From assembly GCA_036477795.1 (NCBI GenBank), contig JAZGDL010000332.1:1-62694 (forward strand): DNA of 62,694 nt, read 5' to 3'. The stretch is from JAZGDL01 sp036477795 (GTDB lineage Bacteria > Planctomycetota > Phycisphaerae > UBA1845). The position numbers and the translations under genes are program-made. Below are positions 7,853 to 17,515 of this stretch, piece after piece (positions within the stretch are counted from its first letter, which is position 1; each line of letters starts with the position of its first letter). Under the pieces are notes generated by a model, which saw only the letters and a program-made list of their open reading frames with translations, made no database searches and was not told where the DNA came from.

Positions 7853-9541
7853 CTATGGCGCCCCACCGGGCGGGCGGCGGGTTCGCCCCCGTCTCCGGCG
7901 CATCGCACGAAATCCCGCGAGACCGCTGAAGATACACAGGAACGTGATCATCCCAAACAGCCCGCAGAAGAATTGCAGCAGGCTTGGCGTTGGAACGTCC
8001 AAGACGTCATCCTCGGGGAGTGGCGCCGGGGCGGTTTCGTCGATCATCTCCGCCTGGGCCTCGCTACAGCCATTGCCGTCAACCGGCTCCCCCAGCGGCG
8101 TATCCGAACACTGATCGAGATCGTCGGATACCCCGTCACCGTCCTCGTCGGACAATGACATCGAATTGTCATCCCCTCCGTTGACATTCGCCGGGCCGCT
8201 CTGGTCATCTCCGTTTTGCCCGTCCTCCTCGCCGGTATCCGGATCATTGCCGTTGTCATTGCCTTCGACGACCCCATCGGTCGGCGCGCAACCCTCGATG
8301 GGCGCAAAAACACAGACGCCGTTGCTGCACGCGTCGTCAGTGCACTCATCACCGTCATCACAGGCATTGGCCGTGGTGCAGTGCGTGCAGTCGGCAATGA
8401 GTACGTGCACGCACTTGTTCTCGACGCAACCGTCATCGGTGCACGCGTTGGCATCATCGCAGTCGTCCTCTTGAACGCAGCAATCGGAAATCGGCGCGTG
8501 GTTACATGTGCCGTTCACACAAGTGTCCGCGGTGCACGGGTCCCCGTCGCCACAGTCGATGGGGGCCCCGGCGCAGACACCGCCGGAGCACACGTCTCCG
8601 GTCGTACAGGTGTCGCCGTCGACGCACGACGCGGTGTTGTTTGTGTGTTCGCAGACGTTGACGTTGCACACGTCATCCGTACAGACGTTGCCATCCTGGC
8701 AGTCACCGTCTTGAACGCAGCAGTTGGGTATCGCCGCGTGGTCGCAGTTGCCGTTCGCACAAGTGTCTGCGGTGCACGTGTTCCCGTCGTCACAGTCGAT
8801 GGGGGCTCCGGCGCAGACACCGCCGGAGCACACGTCCCCGGTCGTACAGGAGTTCCCGTCGTCGCACGACGCGGTGTTGTTGGTGTGTCCGCAGACGTTG
8901 CCGTTGCACACGTCATCCGTACAGACGTTGCCATCCTGGCAGTCGCCGTCTTGAACACAGCAGTCGGGTATCACCGTGTGGTCGCAGGCGTTGTTCACGC
9001 AAGCGTCCGTCGTACAGGGGTTTGTGTCGTCACACTCGCCGTCCGTCACGCAGCAACCCTCGATGGCGTTGTTCTGGCAATTGCCCGATACGCACACGTC
9101 CTGCGTGCACGCGTCGCCGTCGTCGCAGTCGCTGTGCGTGGTGCATCCGCCAGCCTGCACCGTGATCGAGCCGACCATGTTCACGCTGGCATGGACGATG
9201 CAGAAGTAGGGATACACGTTGCCGGGCATCGGTTTGGCAGCGAGAAACGCCGCATCAAACGTGAGCTCGAACGTGGTTCCGGGGGCGCTGGTCGGATCAC
9301 CGGACCGGAAGTTGCCGTCGTGGGCCCCGACGCTCCCTTGGACGACGCCGCTTTCCACGTTGTGAAGGCCGCTTAGCCATTGCCAGTGAACCGTATCGCC
9401 CACGTTGATCGTCCGATCGGTCGGTGTGAAACTAATTCCGGCCAGATCGACGGTGTGCGTCGTTTGGGCCGGCGCCGGCCCGGCAATGGTCAAGAGGCTA
9501 CCCGTCACAACCGCGATGCCGATGCCTGTGGAACGATTCAT
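7853..9541 (-). CDS. Exported cupredoxin with Cys-rich CDDGxxCTxDxC repeats and a C-terminal membrane anchor
   Basis: 562 residues from the ATG preceded by AAGGA; an upstream start would add 48 unlikely residues. A signal peptide is followed by a plastocyanin-like domain (about residues 25-130). Its copper ligands are visible as LHNVESG (His) and YPYFCIVHASVNM, i.e. Cys-x2-His-x4-Met. About ten Cys-rich units follow, each like DDGNxCTxDxCxNGxC, then a DEDGDGVSDDLDQC calcium-binding-type segment. The end is a hydrophobic helix followed by an Arg-rich tail, resembling a C-terminal sorting signal. It probably presents a type 1 copper centre on the outer surface. It is the first gene of the operon with the two cytochromes. 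Confidence 0.8.
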   Translation of the reverse strand: MNRSTGIGIAVVTGSLLTIAGPAPAQTTHTVDLAGISFTPTDRTINVGDTVHWQWLSGLHNVESGVVQGSVGAHDGNFRSGDPTSAPGTTFELTFDAAFLAAKPMPGNVYPYFCIVHASVNMVGSITVQAGGCTTHSDCDDGDACTQDVCVSGNCQNNAIEGCCVTDGECDDTNPCTTDACVNNACDHTVIPDCCVQDGDCQDGNVCTDDVCNGNVCGHTNNTASCDDGNSCTTGDVCSGGVCAGAPIDCDDGNTCTADTCANGNCDHAAIPNCCVQDGDCQDGNVCTDDVCNVNVCEHTNNTASCVDGDTCTTGDVCSGGVCAGAPIDCGDGDPCTADTCVNGTCNHAPISDCCVQEDDCDDANACTDDGCVENKCVHVLIADCTHCTTANACDDGDECTDDACSNGVCVFAPIEGCAPTDGVVEGNDNGNDPDTGEEDGQNGDDQSGPANVNGGDDNSMSLSDEDGDGVSDDLDQCSDTPLGEPVDGNGCSEAQAEMIDETAPAPLPEDDVLDVPTPSLLQFFCGLFGMITFLCIFSGLAGFRAMRRRRGRTRRPPGGAP

Positions 9542-10011
9542 CCTGCGCTGTCCTTTCCGTGGAGCCGCGCCCTCGCGCCGGCTAGACTGCCATGGCGGTA
9601 ATGACGGACGGCTGCCGGCGCCGCTTCTTTCGATGGCCCGCGGTGCCTCCCGTGCTTCGCTTTCGTGCGGATGCGGTATCGCCACTCCGGCTATACCTAA
9701 TGCTAACTAACCAGCTAACCGTGCGGACGCGGTTTCTATTCCAAACAAATCAAAGTATTCGAAGTATTCGGGGGGCACACTCTCTATCTCCCTCCCGGCC
9801 CTGGTTAAGGATCGGGAGTCGACGTCGACGGCAACAGCGGGATCAACTCGCGATGCCGGCCTTGGGAATTTCTGTGACCTTCATCCCGGAGGAAGAAAAG
9901 GGGGGCCAGCTCTCTTGGGAGGGTCAAAGGACCGCATGGGGGGTCATGCTTACTTACCAATCGCCCCCAGGGCGCCCTGCCGTTGGGTCCATCGGGTGAA
10001 ATCCGCATGGT
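9542..10011. other. Gene-free region with a REP-like unit and the second 83-bp duplicate
   Basis: It holds the likely promoter region of the cupredoxin-cytochrome operon (no confident -35/-10). A REP-like unit GGGGGGCACACTCTCTATCT begins near 9769. The 83-bp copy lies at 9807-9889; on the minus strand it encodes the end of the small protein at 6216-6590, including the stop codon lost there. The rest shows no recognisable gene. Confidence 0.6.
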
Positions 10012-10182
10012 TCACGTTTTCTTCTTGCGTCCGTTGCCGCGGCGGGAAGGGCTTCCGTTGCCGACCTCGATGGCGGCTACCAGCAGGAGATCGATGATGT
10101 GAAACGTGCCGTCCGTGAGCAGCAGCTTGTAGGGACAGAATGGCTCGGCACGGTGCACTCGGCGTAGTTGTTCGGCCGTCAT
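10012..10182 (-). CDS. Short relative of a small planctomycete family, internally deleted
   Basis: 56 residues. The ATG has an excellent AGGAG site 6 nt upstream. The protein starts MTAEQLRRVHRAEPF and continues YKLLLTDGT, then FHIIDLLLVAAIEV and a basic tail ending RKKKT. In relatives as I remember them, about 25-30 residues containing an HPEF-type segment lie between LxDGR and the F-x-IIDLLLV strand. Here the halves are joined directly, so an in-frame internal deletion is likely. It is related to the gene at 3251. The function of the family is unknown. Confidence 0.5.
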   Translation of the reverse strand: MTAEQLRRVHRAEPFCPYKLLLTDGTFHIIDLLLVAAIEVGNGSPSRRGNGRKKKT

Positions 10183-10223
10183 GGCGTTCTCCTATTCATA
10201 TTGCCGTTTAGGCTGATCCCCCG

Positions 10224-11213
10224 TTACTTCGCCGGCGCGACGGCCTGCGGGGCGGCGAAGGTCGCGTTGAAGACGCGAAGTGAATCGGGCTCCGTGTCAA
10301 CGCGCCAGTTCGGTTCGCCTTCGCGGCGTTTGTCGAAGTTGAACCAGACGGCTGCTCTGACGTGCGGTCGGGCGAGGAGGTTGTTGTAGGCCTCGCGAAT
10401 CCACATGGCTTGACGGCCCGGCTTACCGGGGGCGCAACCGAACTCGGTAATCATCACCGGTTTGTCGGCGTAGCGCTTTTCATAATCGGTGAGCACGGCG
10501 TCGAACACCTCGGCGAACGACTGCCATTTGTGCCACACATCGTGGTACTCGCCGAAGTTGTAGCCGTCCACGCCGATCCAATCCACGTAGGCGTCGCCGG
10601 GGTAGTAGCGATGCATGTCGTTCTCGGGCTTGTCGGGCACGCTCACCACGTTCGGCGCCCAGACCCACTCGACCTTGTCGGCGCCCTCGTCCTGAAAGAT
10701 GCGATGGGCACGTCGCCATGCCCCAACGAGTTGCTGCGGGTTACCGCCCCAGGTGAACCAGTCGCCGTTGAACTCGAAACCGAAACGTAGGAGCACGCGT
10801 CGCCCATCCGACTTGGCATCACGGGCCCACTTGCGGAAGAAGTCGTCGAACTTACCGGCGTTGATGTCCGGAAGATACGAGCCGCCGTGGTTGTCGTGCC
10901 ACTGCCAGAGCTCAAGCGAAACGATCGCCGTCGCACCCCGCGTGGCGATCGCGTCGATAACGGACTTCGGAAACGGACGGCCCAGGTCACGAAAGAACAT
11001 GACGTAGTTCGGCCTCGAGGCGAAGCGGGCGATCTGGGCATCCAACTGATCTCCGAACCTGCGTGACCAGAGAATCTGGTAGAGGCCCCACTGAAGCGGG
11101 GCGCGGCGGAGGGCGGTCGTTTTTTCGTGCGAAGGGGCGGTCTGCGGCAGAACAAGAACCACTGCGACCGCGGCGGCGGCCAGGCATGCAGCGGTCACAG
11201 CTCGCAGTCGCAT
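10224..11213 (-). CDS. Exported GH26-like glycoside hydrolase
   Basis: 329 residues with a signal peptide (about residues 1-28). The fold signatures of family 26 (clan GH-A) are present: RFGFEFNGDWFTW supplies the acid/base Glu (about E147) and PVMITEFG the nucleophile Glu (about E257). The NGDWF(T/P)W and WVWAPN segments are typical of GH26 mannanase-like enzymes. The substrate is probably a beta-mannan or related polysaccharide, degraded in the periplasm or outside the cell. The protein consists of the catalytic domain only. It is divergent from the endonuclease gene at 11704. Confidence 0.8.
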   Translation of the reverse strand: MRLRAVTAACLAAAAVAVVLVLPQTAPSHEKTTALRRAPLQWGLYQILWSRRFGDQLDAQIARFASRPNYVMFFRDLGRPFPKSVIDAIATRGATAIVSLELWQWHDNHGGSYLPDINAGKFDDFFRKWARDAKSDGRRVLLRFGFEFNGDWFTWGGNPQQLVGAWRRAHRIFQDEGADKVEWVWAPNVVSVPDKPENDMHRYYPGDAYVDWIGVDGYNFGEYHDVWHKWQSFAEVFDAVLTDYEKRYADKPVMITEFGCAPGKPGRQAMWIREAYNNLLARPHVRAAVWFNFDKRREGEPNWRVDTEPDSLRVFNATFAAPQAVAPAK

Positions 11214-11703
11214 CGATAAATCTCCCGCATCCGCGGTTCAGCGGAGTATTCCGAGCCCGGCACATATTCTAGCTTGTGCCTCCACAAGACGGAACCGTCG
11301 TTTCGGATCAGGGTGGGCGCGGCCCATGCTGCAACGCGGGTGAGTGTCGCGATAGGGCAAAGAAACATGACAATCCCGGCCAGAGGATGGTTGGTGCTGC
11401 GCCGTGCGGCGGGCAACGCCCGCGGCAGCACTCTCACGAGGGGACATGGGCCGGATTGGGCGCTTAAACGCAGAGATTCTCGTGAGAATGTCCGCTCGGT
11501 CTGGAAATCGGGCAAAGATTCGGTGGAATTGCGGGTTGGGAGGGGCAAATGGGAAATACCGGGAGAAGCTACGTGATCCACGCTTGATCTGAGCAGCCCC
11601 TTCCGGTAGGTTGCTCGTAAAGGTCCGGTAAACGGGCAATACCGGTGTAGGTGACGGATACCCTTTTATTGGAAAGGTACGTAACGCATTAGGAGAGCAT
11701 GTC
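11214..11703. other. 490-bp intergenic region between divergent genes
   Basis: It lies upstream of both the GH26-like gene (minus) and the endonuclease I gene (plus), so it must contain both promoters. I could not identify convincing -35/-10 elements, palindromes or a small gene. Open frames across it have no recognisable protein features. Confidence 0.4.
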
Positions 11704-14457
11704 ATGACAGCAGTCCTGGGAGTACTGGACATTGGAATGAAAACCAAGTCGCGAGTCGGATTGGCCAGGAAGATCCCTCTTGGGCCTGCTGTTCTGGCAA
11801 CCGGCCTGTGTTTCGCGCTGGTCAGCCCCCGCGTGGCTGACGCGGCCGTTACGATCGAGCGGGCAGAGGACACTGGTACCGGGGTAAAAGTGCAGGGGAT
11901 AGGCGCACTGCCCAACACTGCAATGACGATTGATGGAGTGGCTGTGGGCAGCTCCGACGATGCCGGCGACTTTCGTTTTGAGCCGGATCCCTTTGATTCT
12001 CCCAGTTGTGTCATCACCGTCAGTGATGGCAATACGTCGGACCAAGCGACGCTCGATGGATGCACGCCTACGGGGTGCGTAACCAACGCCGACTGCGATG
12101 ACGGGTTGTTCTGTAACGGTGCGGAGACGTGCGATGCGTTCAATGTGTGCCAGCCGGGAACGGATCCTTGTAATGACGGCGTAGCTTGCACGGACGACAC
12201 GTGCGACGAGTTCTTCAATTCGTGCAGCAACATCGCCAACGACGCCAATTGCAACGACGGTCTGTTCTGCAACGGTGTCGAAACGTGCGACCCGGTCCTT
12301 GACTGTCAGGCGGGGACAGACCCCTGCGCCCCGCTAGCGTGCAACGAGGCGACCGACACCTGCGGCGGCGCCGGCTGCGGTGCGGCGGCGGGCTTCTACG
12401 CCGCGGTTGATGCTACCAACGCGACAACCCTGAGAGCGACCCTCCACCCCGTGATTGACGATCACTTGCGGTTCCCCTACACGGCGGCCGCCACCGATAC
12501 GTGGGACATTCTGGAATTAGCGGACGAGGATCCGAACAACGCCGGCAATATCCTGGACGTCTACAAGAACAGTAGCTTCGCAAAAACCGGAGGAGGGGGA
12601 GTGGGCTACAACCGGGAGCACACCTGGCCCAAGTCCTACGGCTTCCCTATCGATAACGCCCAGAACATGCCGTTCACGGACTGCCACATGCTGTACCTCA
12701 GTGAGGTCGGCTACAACAGTTCGCGGAGCAATAAGCCCTACCGCATCTGCAACGCAGCCTGCCTCGAAAAGGAGACCGATGTCAACGACGGACGGGGTGG
12801 GGGCGTAGGGGTATACCCGGGAAACTCCAATTGGACCGAGGGCGCCTTCGCGGCCGGCACGTGGGAGACCTGGGTCGGGCGCCGCGGTGATGTCGCCCGG
12901 GCGCAGTTCTACATGGACATCCGCTACGAGGGTGGCGTTCACGGTGTTACGGGCGTGGCTGAGCCGGACCTGATCCTCACCGACGACCCGGCGCTGATCG
13001 TGTCGGATACGGGGAATAACCTGTCGGTAGCTCACATGGGCGAGCTTTCGGTATTGCTGCAGTGGCACGCCCAAGACCCGGTCGATGCGAACGAACAGTG
13101 CAGGAACGATACGGTTTTCAGTTTCCAGGGCAACCGAAACCCCTTCATCGATCACCCCGAGTGGGTGGAGTGCCTGTTCAACAACAACTGCGGCTGTAAC
13201 GTCAATGCCGACTGCGATGACGGTTTGTTCTGTAACGGGACAGAGACGTGCGTCGCGGGTAGCTGTGTCGCCGGTGCCGATCCCTGTCCGGGACAGAATT
13301 GCGACGAGGCGACCGATACCTGCGCCGACTGCTTCAACGACGCCCAGTGTGACGACGGACTGTTTTGCAACGGGCCGGAGACCTGCGTGGCGAATCTGTG
13401 CCAGGCCGGCACGGACCCATGCGCCCCGCTGCCCTGCAACGAAGGGACCGACACGTGTGGTGGCGGAGGCGGAGGTCCGGCTGAGACCTTCATCAACGAG
13501 TTCCACTACGACAACAGCGGCGCCGATACCGGTGAATTCGTGGAGATCGCCGGACCCGCCGGCAACGACCTCGCCGGTTGGCAGGTGATAGGCTATAACG
13601 GCAATGGCGGTGTCACGTACCAGACGGTGAACCTGTCGGGTATCATTCCTGATCAAGGGGGCTGCATGGGAACGCTGGGCTTCGCCTTCTCAGCGATGCA
13701 GAACGGAGCACCGGATGGGCTGGCTCTTATAGATAACCTTGGTGCGGTTATTGAATTCATCAGCTACGAGGGCTCGTTCACCGCAACGGATGGCCCGGCG
13801 AGCGGAATGACCTCCGTCGATGTCGGTGTCTCCGAAACGGGAACCACACCCGTGGGGCAATCGCTTCAACTGTCGGGAAGCGGGTCTGCTTCCGCAGACT
13901 TCGTATGGCAAGCGCCGGCTGCGAACACGGAGGGATTGGCTAACACCGGTCAGACATTTACCGGTTGTGCCGCCGCCTGCACTATAGACCCCGACTGCGA
14001 CGACGGCCTGTTCTGCAACGGGGCCGAAACGTGTGTCGCCAGCGCCTGTCAGGCGGGGACGAATCCTTGCGATGATGGGGTTGCATGTACGGATGACACC
14101 TGCGACGAAGTTTTCGACACCTGCACGAACACGCCGAACGACGCCAATTGCGATGACGGCCTGTTCTGCAACGGCGCGGAGACCTGCGATCCGGTGCTCG
14201 GTTGCCAGGCTGGCGCTAACCCCTGTCTGGTGGGCGACGTCTGTCTGGAAGCGACCGATACATGTTGCACCCCGGCCGCGGAGATCTGTAACGACGCTAT
14301 CGACAACGACTGCGACGGCCTCACCGATTGCGACGATCCGGACTGCGCCGGTGATCCCGCATGCGCGTGCTTGCCGGACGGTGCTGCCTGTACATCCGAT
14401 GCCCAGTGCTGTGGCGACCGGTGCAGGTTGAAGAATGGCGAATTGATCTGTGACTGA
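11704..14457 (+). CDS. Secreted endonuclease I with Cys-rich repeats and a lamin-tail domain
   Basis: 917 residues. The ATG at 11704 has AGGAG 9 nt upstream; a second ATG at 11737 would give a shorter signal peptide. Domain order: signal peptide; CDDGLFCNGxETC repeats (about 115-215); an endonuclease I/NucM-type nuclease domain (about 220-490) with the motif GYNREHTWPKSYG, whose His is catalytic in the family; more repeats; a lamin-tail-like domain (about 595-755) starting ETFINEFHYDNSG; more repeats; and a small Cys-rich end. The protein probably degrades extracellular DNA or RNA for nutrients, with the repeats as a stalk. Each repeat has paired Cys and Asp residues suited to disulfide and calcium stabilisation. 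Confidence 0.85.
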   Translation: MTAVLGVLDIGMKTKSRVGLARKIPLGPAVLATGLCFALVSPRVADAAVTIERAEDTGTGVKVQGIGALPNTAMTIDGVAVGSSDDAGDFRFEPDPFDSPSCVITVSDGNTSDQATLDGCTPTGCVTNADCDDGLFCNGAETCDAFNVCQPGTDPCNDGVACTDDTCDEFFNSCSNIANDANCNDGLFCNGVETCDPVLDCQAGTDPCAPLACNEATDTCGGAGCGAAAGFYAAVDATNATTLRATLHPVIDDHLRFPYTAAATDTWDILELADEDPNNAGNILDVYKNSSFAKTGGGGVGYNREHTWPKSYGFPIDNAQNMPFTDCHMLYLSEVGYNSSRSNKPYRICNAACLEKETDVNDGRGGGVGVYPGNSNWTEGAFAAGTWETWVGRRGDVARAQFYMDIRYEGGVHGVTGVAEPDLILTDDPALIVSDTGNNLSVAHMGELSVLLQWHAQDPVDANEQCRNDTVFSFQGNRNPFIDHPEWVECLFNNNCGCNVNADCDDGLFCNGTETCVAGSCVAGADPCPGQNCDEATDTCADCFNDAQCDDGLFCNGPETCVANLCQAGTDPCAPLPCNEGTDTCGGGGGGPAETFINEFHYDNSGADTGEFVEIAGPAGNDLAGWQVIGYNGNGGVTYQTVNLSGIIPDQGGCMGTLGFAFSAMQNGAPDGLALIDNLGAVIEFISYEGSFTATDGPASGMTSVDVGVSETGTTPVGQSLQLSGSGSASADFVWQAPAANTEGLANTGQTFTGCAAACTIDPDCDDGLFCNGAETCVASACQAGTNPCDDGVACTDDTCDEVFDTCTNTPNDANCDDGLFCNGAETCDPVLGCQAGANPCLVGDVCLEATDTCCTPAAEICNDAIDNDCDGLTDCDDPDCAGDPACACLPDGAACTSDAQCCGDRCRLKNGELICD

Positions 14458-14709
14458 TTCGCGCGTCGCCTGATCATGGAAAGTTCGGGCCTATAGCGGT
14501 GAGGTTATCGCCGTCATCAAGTGGCGGCGCTAGTGGTCGGGCCGACTGCGCAACATCTGCTGCACGAGGGGAAAGGGCGAACCTGCGGCTCGCAGGCGCT
14601 TTTAGCTGTTTTTTGGGGGAATCCGGGGCAGGTCAAGAGTGGTTTACCTGTTATAGCAAGGCAGTTTTGCCACTGTACGCTTGCCCTTCCCACCCGGGAG
14701 AACATCCAG

Positions 14710-15780
14710 GTGACCAGTCTGCGTTCGATGGCCTTGGTGTACACCAAGAACGCCTCTCGGAAGCGCGCAGGAATGGACCTGATTCGCTGGACCGAAATGG
14801 GACGCCAATTGGCTACGTCCGGTTGGGACGTTCACCTGGTCACGGACCAGCCTGCGGGAGTGCACGATCTACAAGGGTTGCCTGTCGTTGATGCCGCCGT
14901 AGCTTCATGGGAACAATACGACGCCGTTAAAGTGTGCTATCAGCACTCGATCGATCTTGTGCCACCCCATCCGTGCATCGTCGTGCGGATGTGCCGGGTG
15001 GCGGACGACGAGCGGCCGGCGCGCGATGGCATCCGCCGCGCTGAAATGCTTCGACAACAACAGCGAATCTCCGAAATCGCACATTACGTGGCCTTCAATG
15101 ACCAGGAGAACGTTCGCCGTTGGCGTGCGGCTTACGGCGACAAACAACAGGCGCTCATCGTGCCGACGGGGTGTCCTGAATCCATCCCCGAAGTGGGCCA
15201 CAATCCGTACAAGCCCGGCCGGAGCGTCGTCCTCTTTTGCGGTTCGCTCACCGCGCCGCGCTTTGTTTCGATCCTGAACTCTGTGTCCGAAGCGCTCCGA
15301 TCGGTGGCACCGGACGTTGATGTGCATTTCTTGGGTCGCAATCGCCTGCACGTTTACGGGGCATCCGACCAAGTGCTGGATTCTGATTTGATCACAATCC
15401 ATCCATCGGTCGACGTGGAGGAATCGTGGCAATATATGCTGCACGCCGATGTTGGCCTGGCGCTTGCCCCAAGTCCCGATGCCTTCGAGTGCGAGCTGGC
15501 CAAGATCTACTACTATCTGCGCGCAGGGCTCCCCGTCGTCACGGAATCAAATGTGCTCAACGGTTCGCTGATCGCCGAGACCGGCCATGGAGGCGTCGCG
15601 AGGTATGATGACGTTGGCGATTTGGCCGACAAGATCATCGCGGCGCTCAGGCTCGCGCCCCGATCGTCCCGGGTCATGCGCTACATGGCTGCCACACACA
15701 CTTGGCGGCAAAGAGCGGATGTCTACGTGAACGCTTTGAACTCACGGGCTCAAACGGAACGAGACGGTGAGCCGTCATGA
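14710..15780 (+). CDS. Glycosyltransferase (GT-B-like)
   Basis: About 357 residues from a GTG preceded by GGGAG; an ATG at 14728 is an alternative and the open frame extends further 5'. The N-terminal half has a Rossmann-like layout (KRAGMDLIRWTEMGRQLA, GWDVHLVTD). The C-terminal half contains PGRSVVLFCGSL, HPSVDVEESWQYMLHADVGL and the donor-site-like ELAKIYYYLRAGLPVVTE, typical of GT1/GT4 fold enzymes. It likely transfers a sugar during surface polysaccharide assembly. The stop overlaps the next gene by 4 nt (ATGA), the start of a four-gene operon. Confidence 0.75.
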   Translation: MTSLRSMALVYTKNASRKRAGMDLIRWTEMGRQLATSGWDVHLVTDQPAGVHDLQGLPVVDAAVASWEQYDAVKVCYQHSIDLVPPHPCIVVRMCRVADDERPARDGIRRAEMLRQQQRISEIAHYVAFNDQENVRRWRAAYGDKQQALIVPTGCPESIPEVGHNPYKPGRSVVLFCGSLTAPRFVSILNSVSEALRSVAPDVDVHFLGRNRLHVYGASDQVLDSDLITIHPSVDVEESWQYMLHADVGLALAPSPDAFECELAKIYYYLRAGLPVVTESNVLNGSLIAETGHGGVARYDDVGDLADKIIAALRLAPRSSRVMRYMAATHTWRQRADVYVNALNSRAQTERDGEPS

Positions 15781-16493
15781 GCGGGGGAATCGATGGTTCT
15801 TGGTTGGTGGTGCGTTTCGACGATGTACTAGGACTCTGCCCGCGCCTATCCCAAGCCTGGGAGGCCATGGAAAAAAACGGCGTACCGTTGCACCTTGAGG
15901 TCGTTCCGGAGTGGCTCGACGGCACCGCCGCTTCTGCCCTCGCGGGACGCGCCCGGCGCTCCCGCGTTCCGATCGCCGTACATCAGCACGGGACCGCTCA
16001 CGTCAATCATGGCACCCAGACCCGTCGTTTTGAGTTCGACGATTGCCGCGGCGTGGATGCACAACTCGCCGACATCCGACAGGGGCGCGCCGTGCTGGAA
16101 GCAAGTCTGTGTGATTGGTTTGAGCTTATGTTTTCGCCACCGTGGAATCGATACGGCGCGTCGACCCTTCAAGCTTTGGCACGGGCTGATTTTACCGCGT
16201 TTTCCTGCCTGGCGAAACCCGACGCGACCACGCATCCATCGATCGCGTTTGTCCCCATGACCCTGGACCCGGTTCGATGGCGGCCGCATCCAAGATACCT
16301 GCCTTGGAATCAGATTCAGTCCGAACTGATTGCCTCGCTCGAGCAGGATGGCTTTGCCGGGCTGGAGCTGCATCATGACGTCATGACACAAGAGGATGTG
16401 GACGGGCTGGATCGGCTCCTAGAAAAGCTGCGCGCACTGGGGGTCAGGTTTCCGACGATGCAAACCGTGGCCGAGGGAAAGGTGCCTCGATGA
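15777..16493 (+). CDS. NodB-like polysaccharide deacetylase
   Basis: 238 residues. Motifs of the carbohydrate esterase 4/WalW-type deacetylase fold are visible: RFDDVLG near the N-terminus (metal-binding Asp-Asp), AVHQHGTAH (metal-binding His pair) and FSPPWNRYG (motif 3, with the conserved Pro-Pro-Trp). No signal peptide, so it may act on a cytoplasmic sugar nucleotide or lipid-linked intermediate. It overlaps both neighbours by 4 nt, so the three are translationally coupled. Confidence 0.75.
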   Translation: MSGGIDGSWLVVRFDDVLGLCPRLSQAWEAMEKNGVPLHLEVVPEWLDGTAASALAGRARRSRVPIAVHQHGTAHVNHGTQTRRFEFDDCRGVDAQLADIRQGRAVLEASLCDWFELMFSPPWNRYGASTLQALARADFTAFSCLAKPDATTHPSIAFVPMTLDPVRWRPHPRYLPWNQIQSELIASLEQDGFAGLELHHDVMTQEDVDGLDRLLEKLRALGVRFPTMQTVAEGKVPR

Positions 16494-17512
16494 GCGAGAC
16501 GCTCGGATTCGCACTTGTTGGGTGCGGCGACATTGGCTGGCGCAACGCGCAAAGCATCGCTCAAGCCGACGGCGCCAGTCTGGTCAGGCTTGTCGACATC
16601 GACGTGCAAGCGGCGGGTAAGCTTGCCGAACGATTCAGCGTGCCCGTATCACCGTCTTTCACCGAGGCATTGACCGATCGGCGCGTTGACGCCGTCTTTA
16701 TTGCAACGCCCCACGACTTGCATGCGCCGATGGTGATTGAGGCGGCAAAGGCGGGAAAACACGTCATTGTCGAAAAACCAATGGCCACGACGGTCGCCGA
16801 CGCCGAAGCAGCCATCGCAGCATGTGAGAACGCCGCCGTGAGTTTGAGTGTTTGCCATCCGCGGCGTTATGAAGAGAAGATCAAGCGTGCCCGCGAACTG
16901 GTTGAAGAGGGCAACATCGGCTCGCTCTTGCTGACGAATTCACGGTTTGTCAAGGAAAGGACACCGGACTATTGGTCAAGAGCACCCTGGCGGAGAAAAA
17001 GATCGCGGAGCGGGGGAGGGGTGTTGATCACGAATCTCATCCATCACATCGACGCTCTGCAAGTGATCACCGGCCATCGCATCATCACGGCTGTCGGACT
17101 AACGGCAACACAATCCGGCAACGCGGAGGTCGAGGATTCCGCGGCCGTCGCCGTACGCTACGATTCGGGTGCACTCGGTACGCTCGCAGCCTGTTCTTCG
17201 ATTCCCGGCAAGAAAGCCTTCGAGGACCAGGTCTACGGGAAGAAGGGTCGCCTGATCGTAGAAAAGCGGACGGTGCGGCTGCAGATGCATGATTCCTATG
17301 TGTCCGGAGAGCCGGAATCGTGGACCGTTTTCGACTTCGAGGAAGATTCCGTATCCAAGACGAGATTCATCGAATCTTTTGCGGCGAGCGTCAAATCTTC
17401 GGAGCCGCCTCCCCTGCCGGGTAGCTACGGTTTGGAACTCTTGAGGATTGTCCTAAACGTATACCAAACGCCGCATGCCACGATGGTATCTTCGAACGAA
17501 GAGGTAATCTGA
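16490..17512 (+). CDS. Gfo/Idh/MocA-family NAD(P)-dependent sugar oxidoreductase
   Basis: 340 residues. The N-terminal Rossmann domain begins ALVGCGDIGWRNAQSI (GxGxxG-type dinucleotide binding). The family motif EKPMATT follows near residue 95, with the catalytic Lys. The C-terminal alpha/beta domain includes GGGVLITNLIHHIDAL, where the His is part of the family active site. Such enzymes oxidise or reduce hydroxyl groups of nucleotide sugars or inositols. Next to a DegT aminotransferase it probably makes the keto-sugar substrate for amination. Confidence 0.85.
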   Translation: MSETLGFALVGCGDIGWRNAQSIAQADGASLVRLVDIDVQAAGKLAERFSVPVSPSFTEALTDRRVDAVFIATPHDLHAPMVIEAAKAGKHVIVEKPMATTVADAEAAIAACENAAVSLSVCHPRRYEEKIKRARELVEEGNIGSLLLTNSRFVKERTPDYWSRAPWRRKRSRSGGGVLITNLIHHIDALQVITGHRIITAVGLTATQSGNAEVEDSAAVAVRYDSGALGTLAACSSIPGKKAFEDQVYGKKGRLIVEKRTVRLQMHDSYVSGEPESWTVFDFEEDSVSKTRFIESFAASVKSSEPPPLPGSYGLELLRIVLNVYQTPHATMVSSNEEVI

Positions 17513-17515
17513 CCT

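Noticed and set aside
8216..9376. Long plus-strand open frame opposite the cupredoxin gene
   Set aside because: Shadow of the Cys-rich repeat gene. The minus-strand frame has a signal peptide, copper ligands and regular repeats; the plus frame has no domain.
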